A stretch of 64,000 nucleotides of DNA, taken from assembly GCA_947579665.1 (NCBI GenBank), contig OX388348.1, positions 4,712,001-4,776,000 on the forward strand. The letters are read 5' to 3'. The notes under the pieces are model-generated. The model did no database searches and was not told the DNA's origin. It worked only from the letters and a program-made list of their open reading frames with translations. This DNA is from Sympetrum striolatum. Lineage: Eukaryota > Arthropoda > Insecta > Odonata > Libellulidae. How positions within the stretch are numbered: the stretch's first letter is position 1; each line of letters begins with the position of its first letter. A program made the position numbers and the translations under genes. Shown one piece after another: positions 33,727 to 44,907 of this stretch.

Positions 33727-35050
33727 GGGTCATCAAAAGTAGAAAAAGTATTGAAAATATTCATAAAATTCGCTGCAATATCTCCGTCCGGCATCGAACC
33801 CGGGTCTTCCTGGTTATAAGTATTATGCAGAACAACAAAGGCTTACCGTCTCTAACTATGAGTGAAAACTCAAGAAGAAATATTGGCTGCAATTGCCTCA
33901 AACGACGTCCTACTTTTCCCATATATTCCTTATGTGAGAATTTGTAATGTGCTCTGGCATCGAACCCAGAAACAGCATAGTCTTATCTAATTGTTTTTCA
34001 TAAACCATGTCTTAATATACATCTTCTATCTTAGCAAGAACTTACTATCATATCCATAAATAAATCAAATAAGAATGTTAAGGAGGCTGCGCACAAATCA
34101 TTTGTTAGGCCAATCTTGGAATACGGGGAATGCCTATGGGACCCGCATGAGGTAGGTTTAAAGCGAAAAATAGAAAAGGTACAGAGAAAGGCAGCAAGAT
34201 TCGTCTTAGGCAGATATGCAAGGCTTGATAGCGTTACTCAGACGTTAAAAGAATTAGGTTGGGAAAGTTTAGACGAGAGGAGATTCAAGAAAAGGCTGTT
34301 AGGATGTGAGTGAGCTTGACGTTCACTAGTACATATGCAGTGAATCAATATATATTTTTCTGTAATTCAAAAATTTAGATGGGATATATAATAATATGTG
34401 CAATATATGTATATGTATATGTGTTACCACCGGACTATTAGTCCACTTGTAGCATTTTTTACAATAATAATAATAAATGCATCATAAAAATTATGAAAGG
34501 CTTCCCAATGTATTATATATTGGGGATATATTAACCACCCGGCATCGAATCCGGGACTTTCTGGCAATACTTTCTATGCAGCACAACAGAAAATCACAAT
34601 TTCTAACTACGTATGCAAATTCAAGCAGAAATATTGGCTGCAACTGCCTCAAACGACGTCCGGTTTTTCCCATATATTCCTTATGAGAGATATTTTAATG
34701 TGCCCCGGCATCGAACCTAGGAACAGTACGGTCTTATCTAATACATCTTCCATATAAGCAAAAACTTCCTATCATTTCGATAAGTGCATAAAAAAAATAA
34801 TGAAAAACAACCTAAATGTATTTTAATGGGCAGATATTTGCATCGTCCTAGCATTGAACCTAGGATTTGTTCCGTAAAAGTCATTTTTGTTTTCGATAGA
34901 TCATGACCATATATATTGGCTCCTTGAGTTTTAATTTTCTACCTATCCGGGAAGTATTTTTATAAATTCCGGAAAATCTAAGCAGTGCATTTAAATGGAA
35001 AAAATCGGGAATTTGGGGCCCTCTGGTATCGAACCCATAACACTGAGGTA
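33727..35050 (-). repeat. Tandem array of ~310-bp units with paired tRNA-like B boxes
   Basis: Six minus-strand B-box-like motifs (GGTTCGATGCC or close) occupy 33790-33800, 33956-33966, 34541-34552, 34707-34717, 34850-34860 and 35035-35045. Spacing is 166 bp within units 1 and 2 and 185 bp in unit 3. Units 2 and 3 start 309 bp apart. Units 1 and 2 are 751 bp apart because a LINE fragment lies between them. Shared text includes AAACGACGTCC, CCCATATATTCCTTATG and GTCTTATCTAAT. An A-box-like TAGTTAGA lies about 70 bp upstream of the first B box of units 1 and 2 on the minus strand. No full cloverleaf forms, so these look like tRNA-derived SINE or tRNA-like satellite units rather than tRNA genes. 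Confidence 0.6.
34068..34477 (+). pseudogene. LINE 3' fragment (C-terminal RT region, Jockey/CR1-like)
   Basis: The frame reads from about 34071 to a TGA at about 34314. It contains FVRPILEYGECLWDPH and IEKVQRKAARFV, then LKELGWESLDERR, which is the conserved tail that follows the RT domain in Jockey/CR1-type LINE proteins. Only about 80 residues remain. A ~160-bp 3' region follows, ending in a short (AAT)n tail (34463-34477), which is typical of a 5'-truncated LINE insertion. It splits tRNA-like unit 1 from unit 2. It is a different family from the GC-rich LINE at 1-2914. Confidence 0.75.
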
Positions 35051-35410
35051 ACACTGCTAGGAAATTTAAAAGTATCGAAAAAATATCATAAAAGGAAGCA
35101 AATTATCAAGAATAAGAACTTCGTTTCTGAAATGAGAGTGAGTATTTAAAGAACAAGTACGAACAAATTCGCCACGAATTTCCAAATTTTTCATTTTAAA
35201 TATTATTCTTTTCTTATTTTTCCTTTTAAATATGATAATAATTAAATTTCACTGAACAGCTTTCAATTACTGTATCTCTATGTGGTATAATATTAAAATT
35301 AATTTAGGCTAACTTTCTCTTTCAACGCGTATATTTCTACTACGTGCATCAATCTCTCTTATGAACATGGGGCCGTTTGAGATACGTTGGGCTTTAGTAA
35401 ATGTGTATTC
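35051..35410. other. Right part of island, no recognisable feature
   Basis: AT-rich, non-repetitive within the window, without coding signals. It ends at TTCTAACATTCTAAAAATAA, where T2 resumes. Confidence 0.5.
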
Positions 35411-35656
35411 TAACATTCTAAAAATAATATTTGGAATTTGGTCTCCTCCTTAAAATCTAATCGAGATCAGTGAAAATCTGAGATAAAATTAGCTTTTCCT
35501 TATCAACTTAAAGGAAAATCAACAAAAGATGGGCAGTTTTTCAAACTTTTCTTTGCACTAATCCTTATCCTATTTGAATATGGATTTGTGTTAAAGATCC
35601 AAACGAAACTTTTTAGAGATGTTTAACACATATTGCATATTATTAATTCTATCAAT
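35411..35656. repeat. T2 block, distal part only
   Basis: Enters T2 at CTAACATTCTAAAAATAAT, the same variant as 27843. About 460 bp of T2 expected since the anchor at 32561 are missing, so the island replaced rather than simply interrupted the satellite. Confidence 0.85.
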
Positions 35657-36490
35657 TGAAACATCCAAAACTCCAAAGATATCGGTGAAATATCAGGTTT
35701 TTGGTCATATTTTGGTGAAAATTGAGCAAAACTAGTAAAATTTTGATTCTTATTAATACTTTTGACAAGATCTATCTAAATTTAGAAGAAATATTCTATT
35801 TTTTGAGCAGGGAACCCAAAAAACGTCGAAAACTCGAATAAAAACGATGATATTAATTGTTTTTGGCCATATTTTTCTAAAAATTGAGAAAAACTAGTCA
35901 ATGTTGGATTCATTTTAAATTTTTTGTTGAGAACTTCCAAATATATGTAGAGGTATTTGATAATTCATAGCTGTAAAATCAAAAAACGTCCAAGACTCGA
36001 ATAAGATCGGTGAAATTTCTCGTTCTTGGCGATTGTTTTCTTACAATTGAGCAAAGATAGTCAACGTTTGATTTATTCTAACACTTTTCAAGAAATCTAT
36101 AAAATATATTTTGAATTATTCAATTTTCAGTAGAAGTAAACCGAAAAAATTTCAAAAACTGAAAAAAAATCAGTGAAATTTCTGGTTTTTCGACAACTTT
36201 TGCAGATAATTGAGGAAAAATAGACTACTTTGGATTCTTTTTAATGCTTTTGCCTAGATCAATCGAAATTTAGAAGATATATTTAATTTTATACAGCAGT
36301 TAACCCGAAAAACGTCAAAAACTGGAATAAAATCGGTGAAATTTATGTTTTTTGTCATATTTTTTAAAAACATTGAGCAAAACTAGTCAATGTTGTATTC
36401 ATTTTAAAGCTATTGACTACATCTATAAAAATAATATAATATATTCATTTTAAAGCTTATGAAGGGATCTATCCATCTGGGTATCCGTGG
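35657..36490. repeat. sat162 run, about 5 monomers
   Basis: Five-monomer variant ending AATATAATATATTCATTTT, then GGTATCCGTGG in place of the usual GGTAATTATG transition. Repeated at 37879-38712 with few differences (offset about 2,222 bp). Confidence 0.85.
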
Positions 36491-37022
36491 TTGATGACCC
36501 GATGTCGATGGACAGAGTTTGGTGACCCGAGGCCAAAGACCCAAGGTCAATGAAGTGGACATGGAAGTTGACTCGAGGTCATTGACCCGAGGTCATTGAA
36601 CCGAGGTCGATGACCCGAGGTCGATGACCTGAGGTCTTTGACCCAAGGTCGATGACCTGAGGTCGATGACTCGAGGTCGATGACCCGAGGTCTATGACCT
36701 GAGGTCAACGACCCGAGGTCCATGACCCGAAGTCGATGATCCGAGGTCCATGACCATAGGTCAGTGACCCGAGGTCAATGACCCGAGGTCAATGACCCGA
36801 GGTCAATGAAACGAAGTCACTGACCCGAGGTTGACTCCCGGTGGTCGACTCCAGGAGATCAAATCCGGGACTTCATTTCCGGGACATCGACTCCGGGAGG
36901 TCGACTCCAGGAGGTCGACTCCGGGAGGTCGACTCCGGGAGGTCGACTCCGGGAGGTCGACTCTGGGAGGTCGACTCTGGAAGGTCGACTCCTGGAGGTT
37001 AACTCTGGGACGGTGACTCCAC
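36491..37022. repeat. 14A (to 36827) plus 14B (36828-37022) minisatellites
   Basis: A 14A variant rich in AGGTCGATGACC (6th base G). 14B has four more units than its sister locus at 38713; the 56-bp difference equals exactly four units. Confidence 0.9.
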
Positions 37023-37878
37023 GAGGTTGATAACAGGATGTCAATTCCAAGATGAGAGTTCTGAGAGGTCGACTCCGATAGATCGGATCACTCGGGGTGG
37101 TCATATTCGGGTTTTCGACAAATGGAGTTTGACTCCGGACCATTCAAGGTCGGTTTCTTGCACAGTTACGGAAAGGTCGTCGAAAAGTAGGCATTTTTAC
37201 GAATTGTTACTGTTTTTTGGCTTTATTTTGCAAAAAATTCGGAATAAAATATTTGAACTTGAACTCATGTTGTTAACCAAATCGAGATTTTTGAAACATT
37301 TTGAATACCAATTTTATTTCAACTCTATTAATTAGCTCTGTAATGATTGGATTTTTGAGGCATTTCTAAATTTTGGACAATCATTTTATTTCTTGAAGTT
37401 GATTTTGGATAATTTTCAAATATTTGGCATTTTAACGAAATTTGTAAGTGTTTTGGCTTTATTTTGAAAACAATTTGGAAAATCTAATCGAATTTTGACT
37501 CTTGTTGAAGATCTATACGAGAATTTAAAAAAATTTTGAACACAAATTTAATTTTTATCTTTTAATTTTAGGAGTAACGGCATAAAGTGGGCATTTTTTC
37601 GAATTGTTTCAATTTTTTGATGAGATTTTTTCTAAAATTTAGAAAATAATATTTGGAATTTGGACTCCTCCTTAAAATCTAATCGAGATCATTGAAAATC
37701 TGAGATAAAATTCGCTTTTCCATATCAACTTATAGGAAAATCAGTAAAAGATGGGCAGTTTTTCAAACTTTTCCTTGTACTAATCCTTATCCTATTTGAA
37801 TATGGATTTGTGTTAAAGATCCAAACGAAACTTTTTAGAGATGTTTAACACATATTGCATATTATTAATTCTATCAAT
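37023..37878. repeat. Anchor and T2 block (variant family 2)
   Basis: Anchor variant CTCGGGGTGGTCATATTC. T2 carries TTCGGAATAAAATATTTGAAC and CCAAATCGAGATTTTTG, shared with 39189 and partly with 57507. Confidence 0.85.
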
Positions 37879-38712
37879 TGAAACATCCAAAACTCCAAAG
37901 ATATCGGTGAAATATCAGGTTTTTGGTCATATTTTGCTGAAAATTGAGCAAAACTTGTAAATTTTTGATTCTTATTAATACTTTTGACAAGATCTATCTA
38001 AATTTAGAAGAAATATTCTATTTTTTGAGCAGGGAACCCAAAAAACGTCGAAAACTCGAATAAAAACGATGATATTAATTGTTTTTGGCAATATTTTTCT
38101 AAAAATTGAGAAAAACTAGTCAATGTTGGATTCATTTTAATTTTTTTGTTGAGAACTTCCAAATATATGTAGAGGTATTTGATAATTCATAGCTGTAAAA
38201 TCAAAAAACGTCCAAGTCTTGAATAAAATCGGTGAAATATCTCGTTCTTGGCCATTTTTTTCTTACAATTGAGCAAAGCTAGTCAACGTTTGATTTATTC
38301 TAACACTTTTCAAGAAATCTTTTAAATATATTTTGAATTATTCAATTTTCAGTAGCACTAAACCGAAAAAATTTCAAAAACTAAAAAAAATTCAGTGAAA
38401 TTTCTGGTTTTTCGACAACTTTTGCAGATAATTGAGGAAAAATAGACTACTTTGGATTCTTTTTAATGCTTTTGCCTAGATCAATCGAAATTTAGAAGAT
38501 ATATTTAATTTTATACAGCAGTTAACCCGAAAAACGTCAAAAACTGGAATAAAATCGGTGAAATTTATGTTTTTTGTCATATTTTTTAAAAACATTGAGC
38601 AAAACTAGTCAATGTTGTATTCATTTTAAAGCTATTGACTACATCTATAAAAATAATATAATATATTCATTTTAAAGCTTATGAAGGGATCTATCCATCT
38701 GGGTATCCGTGG
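37879..38712. repeat. sat162 run, about 5 monomers
   Basis: Sister of 35657-36490, with the same GGTATCCGTGG transition and the same CATCTATAAAAATAATATAA end. Confidence 0.85.
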
Positions 38713-39188
38713 TTGATGACCCGATGTCGATGGACAGAGTTTGGTGACCCGAGGCCAAAGACCCAAGGTCAATGAAGTGGACATGGAAGTTGACTCGAGG
38801 TCATTGACCCGAGGTCATTGAACCGAGGTCGATGACCCGAGGTCGATGACCTGAGGTCTTTGACCCAAGGTCGATGACCTGAGGTCGATGACTCGAGGTC
38901 GATGACCCGAGGTCTATGACCTGAGGTCAACGACCCGAGGTCCATGACCCGAAGTCGATGATCCGAGGTCCATGACCATAGGTCAGTGACCCGAGGTCAA
39001 TGACCCGAGGTCAATGACCCGAGGTCAATGAAACGAAGTCACTGACCCGAGGTTGACTCCCGGTGGTCGACTCCAGGAGATCAAATCCGGGACTTCATTT
39101 CCGGGACATCGACTCCGGGAGGTCGACTCCAGGAGGTCGACTCCGGGAGGTCGACTCCGGGAGGTCGACTCTGGGAGGGTGACTCCAC
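38713..39188. repeat. 14A (to 39049) plus contracted 14B (39050-39188)
   Basis: 14A appears the same as 36491-36827. 14B is shorter by four 14-bp units. Confidence 0.9.
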
Positions 39189-40043
39189 GAGGTTGATAAC
39201 AGGATTTCAATTCCAAGATGAGAGTTCTGAGAGGTCGACTCAGATAGATCGGATCACTCGGGGCGGTCATATTCGGGTTTTCGACAAATGGAGTTTGACT
39301 CCGGACCATTCAAGGTCGGTTTCTTGCACAGTTACGGAAAAGTCGTCGAAACGTAGGCATTTTTACGAATTTTTACTGTTTTTTGGCTTTATTTTGCAAA
39401 AAATTCGGAATAAAATATTTGAACTTGGACTCATGTTGTTAACCAAATCGAGATTTTTGAAACATTTTGAATACCAATTTTATTTCAACTCTATTAATTA
39501 GCTCTGTAATGATTGGATTTTTGAGGGATTTCTAAATTTTGGACAATCATTTTATTTCTTGAAGTTGATTTTGGATAATTTTCAAATATTTGGCATTTTA
39601 ACGAAATTTGTAAGTGTTTTGGCTTTATTTTGAAAACAATTTGGAAAATCTAATCGAATTTTGACTCTTGTTGAAGATCTTAACGAGAATTTTAAAAAAT
39701 TTTGAACACAAATTTAATTTTTATCTTTTAATTTAAGGAGTAACGGCATAAAGTGGGCATTTTTTCGAATTGTTTCAATTTTTTGATGAGATTTTTTCTA
39801 AAATTCTAAAAATAATGTTTGGAATTTGGACTCCTCCTTAAAATCTAATCGAGATCAGTGGAAATCTGAGATAAAATTCGCTTTTCCTTATCAACTTAAA
39901 GGAAAATCAACAAAAGATGGGCAGTTTTTCAAACTTTTCCTTGCACTAATCCTTTTCCTATTTGAATATGGATTTGTGTTAAAGATCCAAACGAAACTTT
40001 TTAGAGATGTTTAACACATATTGCATATTATCAATTCTATCAA
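39189..40043. repeat. Anchor and T2 block (variant family 2)
   Basis: Shares the variant set of 37023 over its first half, then matches the commoner T2 version (AATAATGTTTGGAATTTGG) in its second half. Confidence 0.85.
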
Positions 40044-41550
40044 TTGAAACCTCCAAAACTCCAAAAATATCGGTGAAATATCAGGTTTTTGGTCATATTT
40101 TGGTGAAAATTAAGCATAACTAGTAAACTTTTGATTCTTATTAATACTTTTGACAAGATCTATCTAAATTTAGAAGAAATATTCTATTTTTTGAGCAGGG
40201 AACCCAAAAAACGTCGAAAACACAAATGAAATTGGTGAAATATATGGTTTTTGTCCATATTGTTCTAAATTGAGCGTAATTAGTCAAGTTGGATTCATGT
40301 TAATGCCTTTGACGTGACCTAACACTTTTAATTTGGAAATTATCAATAATGCATAGCTGTAATGCCTTTGACGTGACCTAACACTTTTAATTTGGAAATT
40401 ATCAATAATGCATAGCTGTAAACCCAAAAAACGTCGTAAACTCGAATGAAATTCGTGAAATTTATGGTTTTATGCCATATTTTTCTAAAAATTGAGCATT
40501 AATATTCAGTGTTCAATTCATTTTAATGCTTTTGGCGGGATCCATCAAAGTTTTTTAAAAATATTGAATAATCCATAACAGTAATCCCAAATAACATCGA
40601 AAATTTGAAAAAAAATCGGTTAAATTTCTGGTTTTTGTCCAAATTTTGCTGAAATTTTTGCAAAACTAGTCAAATTTGGACTCATTTTAATGCTTTTGTA
40701 AATATCTACCCATATTTAAAAAAAATTCAATTTCTCATTGCACTTAACCCAGAAAACGTCGAAAACGGGAATAAAATCGGTGAAATTTATGGTTTTTGGC
40801 CATATTTTTATAAAAATTCAGCGAAACTAGTCAAAGTTTGATTCATGTTAATGCTGTTGACAAATGCTATCAAAATAATTTAGAAATATTCAATTTTCCG
40901 AAGCAGTAAACCCAAAAAAATTCGAAATGTCAAAAGAAAACATTGACAATTCCGGATTTTAGCCAAATTTAGCTGAAACTGAGCATAACTGGTTACATTG
41001 GATTCATTTAAATGCTTTTGCCGAGATCTACCCAAATTTTTAAAATACATTCAATTTTTTGGAGCTGTTAACCCGAAAAACGTCATTCGAAAAACGAAAA
41101 TTTGAAAAAATTCGGTAAAATTTCTGGTTTTTTCTTATTTTTTCTTAAAATTTAGCAAAACTGATCAAATTTGGACTCATTTTAAAGCTTTTGCCGAGAT
41201 CAACCCACATTCTAAAAACATATTCAATTTTATGGAGCAGTTAACCTGAATAACGTCGAAAACATGAATAAAATCGGTAAATTTTATAGTTTTTGGCTAT
41301 ATTTTTATAAAAATGGAGGTAAACTGGTCAACCTTGGTTTCATTTTAATGCTTTTGCCGATATCTATCAAATTCTAAAAAAATATTCAATTTTTATTAGG
41401 TATAAACCCAATAGCCATCGTAAACTCGTATAAATTCGTTTAAATTTACGGTTTTTGGCTATATTTTGATAAAAATTGCGCTAAACAAGACACAATTGTA
41501 TTCATTTCAAAGCTTTTGAAGGGATCTATCCATCTGGGTTATTATTATGA
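40044..41550. repeat. sat162 nine-monomer run with a 59-bp tandem duplication
   Basis: Counterpart of 9972-11355 (TGTTGACAAATGCTATC at 40855 against 10681, offset 30,174). An exact 59-bp duplication within a monomer lies at 40301-40359 and 40360-40418. Confidence 0.9.
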
Positions 41551-42022
41551 TGACCCGATGTCGATGAACAGAGTTCGATGACCCTAGGCCAAAGATCCAA
41601 GGTCAATGAGGTGGACATGGAAGTTGACTCGACGTCATTGACCGGAAGTCATTGACCCCAGGTCATAAAACCGAGGTCGATGACCTGAGGGCAATGACCC
41701 AAGATCGATGACCTGAGGTCGATGACCCGAGGTCTATGACCTTAGTTCAATGACCCGAGGTGAATGACCCGAGGTCAACGACCCGAGGTCAATGACCCGA
41801 GGTCAATGACCTAAGGTAATTGAAACAAAGTCACTGACCCGAGGTTGACTCCGGGAGGTCGACTCCGGGAGGTCGATACCGGGAGGTCGACTCCGGGAGG
41901 TCGACTCCGGGTGGTCGGCTCCGGGAGGTCGACTCCGGGAGGTCGACATCGGGAGGTCGACTCTGGGAGGTCGACTCCGGGAGGTCGACTCCGGGAGGTC
42001 GACTCCGGGAGGTCGACTCCAC
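41551..42022. repeat. 14A (to 41842) plus 14B (41843-42022) minisatellites
   Basis: Matches 11356-11849 at offset 30,173, including the rare ACGTCATTGACCGGAAG and GTGGTCGGCTCC units. One unit here reads GGTCGACATCGGG. Confidence 0.9.
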
Positions 42023-42878
42023 GAGGTTGATAACAGGATTTAAAATCCAAGATGAGAGTTCTGAGAGGTCGACTCAGATAGATCGGATCACTCGGTGCGT
42101 CATATTCGGGTTTTCGACAAATGGAGTTTGACTCCGGACCATTCAAGGTCGGTTCCTTGCACAGTTACGGAAAATTCGTCGAAAAGTAGGCATTTTTACG
42201 AATCTTTACTTTTTTTTGGCTTTATTTTGCAAAAAATTCGAAATAATATATTTGATTTTGGACTCGTTTTGTTAACCAAAACGATATTTTTGAAACATTT
42301 TGAACACAAATTTTATTTCTACTCTAGTAATTAATTCGGTAATGATTTGATATTTGAGGCATTTTGAAATTTTGGACAATCATTCTATTTCTTGAAGTTA
42401 ATTTTGGATAATTTGGCAAATATTTTGCATTTTAACGAAATTTGACAGTGTTTTGGCTGTATTTTGAAAACAATTTGGAAAATCGAATCGAATTTTGACT
42501 CGTGTTGAAGATCTAAACGAGAATTTTAAAAAATTTTGAACACAAATTTAATTTTTATCTTTTAATTTAAGGAGTAACGGCATAAAGTGGGCATTTTTTC
42601 GAATTGTTTCAATTTTTTGATGAGATTTTTTCTAAAATTCTAAAAATTATGTTTGGAATTTGGACTCCTCCTTAAAATCTAATCGAGATCAGTGAAAATC
42701 TGAGATAAAATTAGCTTTTCCTTATCAACTTAAAGGAAAATCAACAAAAGATGGGCAGTTTTTCAAACTTTTCCTTGCACTAATCCTTATCCTATTTGAA
42801 TATGGATTTGTGTTAAAGATCCAAACGATAATTTTTAGAGATGTTTAACACATATTGCATATTATCAATTCTATCAAT
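42023..42878. repeat. Anchor and T2 block
   Basis: Complete. The variant AATTAATTCGGTAATG is shared with 12155. Confidence 0.85.
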
Positions 42879-44318
42879 TGAAACATCCAAAACTCCAAAA
42901 ATATCGGTGAAATATCAGGTTTTTGGTCATATTTTGGTGAAAATTAAGCAAAACTAGTAAACTTTTGATTCTTATTAATACTTTTGACAAGATCTATCTA
43001 ATTTTAGAAGAAATATTCTATTTTTTGAGCAGGGAACCCAAAAAACGTCGAAAACACAAATGAAAATGGTGAAATATATGGTTTTTGTCCATATTGTTCT
43101 AAATTGAGCGTAATTAGTCAAGTTGGATTCATGTTAATGCCTTTGACGTGAACTAACACTTTTATTTGGAAATTATCAATAATGCATAGCTGTAAACCCA
43201 AAAAACGTCGAAAACTCGAATGAAATTCGTGAAATTTATGGTTTTATGACATATTTTTCTAAAAATTGAGCATTAATAGTCAGTGTTCAATTCATTTTAA
43301 TGCTTTTGACGAGATCCATCAAAGTTTTTTAAAAATATTGAATAATCCATAACAGTAATCCCAAAAAACATCGAAAATTTGAAAAAAAATCGGTAAAATT
43401 TCTGGATTTTGTCAAAATTTTGCTGAAATTTTTGCAAAACTAGTCAAATTTGGACTCATTTTAATGCTTTTGTCAATATCTACCCATATTTAAAAAAAAT
43501 TCAATTTCTCATTGCACTTAACCCAGAAAACGTCGAAAACGGGAATAAAATCGGTGAAATTTATGGTTTTTGGCCATATTTTAATAAAAATTCAGCGAAA
43601 CTAGCCAAAGTTTGATTCATGTTAATGCTGTTGAGAAAATCTATCAAAATAATTTAGAAATATTCAATTTTCCCAAGCAGTAAACCCAAAAAAATTCGAA
43701 ATGTCAAAAAAAAACATTGACAATTCCGGATTTTAGCCAAAATTAGCTGAAATTGAGCATAACTGGTTACATTGGATTCATTTAAATGCTTTTGCCGAGA
43801 TCTACCAAATTTTTAAAATACATTCAATTTTTTGGAGCAGTTAACCCGAAAAACGTCATTCGAAAAACGAAAATTTGAAAAAATTCGGTAAAATTTCTGG
43901 TTTTTACTTATCTTTTCTGAAAATTTAGCAAAACTGATCAAATTTGGACTCATTTTAAAGCTTTTGCCGAGATCAACCCAAATTCTAAAAACATATTCAA
44001 TTTTTTGGAGCAGTTAACCTGAAAAACGTCGAAAACAGGAATAAAATCGGTAAATTTTATGGTTTTTGGCTATATTTTTATAAAAATGGAGGTAAACTGC
44101 TCAACTTTGGTTTCATTTTAATGCTTTTGCCGGTATCTATCAAATTCTAAAAACATATTCAATTTTTATTAGGTGCAAACCCAAAAGCCGTCGTAAACTC
44201 GTATAAATTCGTTTAAATTTACGGTTTTTGGCTATATTTTGCTAAAAATTGCGCTAAACAAGACACAATTGTATTCATTTTAAAGCTTTTGAAGGGATCT
44301 ATCCATCTGGGTAATTAT
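42879..44318. repeat. sat162 nine-monomer run (HOR type)
   Basis: Standard run with a few private changes (CTGGATTTTGTCAAAATTTTG, GTTTTTACTTATCTTTTC), so slightly more diverged than its neighbours. Confidence 0.9.
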
Positions 44319-44696
44319 GATTGATAACCCGATGTCAATGAACAGAGTTCGATGACCCTAGGCCAAAGACCCAAGGTCAATGAGATGGACATGGAAGTTG
44401 ACTCGAGGTCATTGACCCGAAGTCATTGACCCCAGGTCATAAAACCGAGGTCGATGACCTGAGGGCAATGACCCAAGATCGATGACCTGTGGTCGATGAC
44501 GCGAGCTCGCTGACCTTAGGTCAATGACCCGAGGTGAATGACCCGAAGTCAACGACCCGAGGTCAATGACCCGAGGTCAATGACCCAAGGTAAATGAAAC
44601 AAAGTCACTGACCCGAGGTTGACTCCGGGAGGTCGACTCCGGGAGGTCGACTCTGGGAGGTCGACTCCGGGAGGTCGACTCTGGGAGGTCGACTCC
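44319..44696. repeat. 14A (to 44618) plus truncated 14B (44619-44696)
   Basis: 14B stops after about five units at GGTCGACTCC and continues as TCCTTAAAATC from the middle of T2. GACTCC (44691-44696) is common to both parents, so the anchor and proximal T2 were lost at a 6-bp microhomology. Confidence 0.9.
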
Positions 44697-44907
44697 TCCT
44701 TAAAATCTAATCGAGATCAGTGAAAATCTGAGATAAAATTAGCTTTTCCTTATCAACTTAAAGGAAAATCAACAAAAGATGGGCAGTTTTTCAAACTTTT
44801 CCTTGCACTAATCCTTATCCTATTTGAATATGGATTTGTGTTAAAGATCCAAACGATAATTTTTAGAGATGTTTAACACATATTGCATATTATCAATTCT
44901 ATCAATT
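44697..44907. repeat. T2 block, distal part only
   Basis: About 210 bp of T2 remain after the deletion, from CTTAAAATCTAATCGAG to the first sat162 monomer. Confidence 0.85.

Noticed and set aside
33672..33947. 91-codon plus-strand frame resembling the 34477-34686 frame
   Set aside because: The similarity comes from the duplicated 310-bp units and runs antisense to the tRNA-like motifs. Frames diverge outside the repeat.
33790..35045. Functional tRNA genes on the minus strand
   Set aside because: B-box-like motifs are present, but T-stems mispair (CCGGG with CCGGA) and no anticodon or acceptor stem could be folded by hand.
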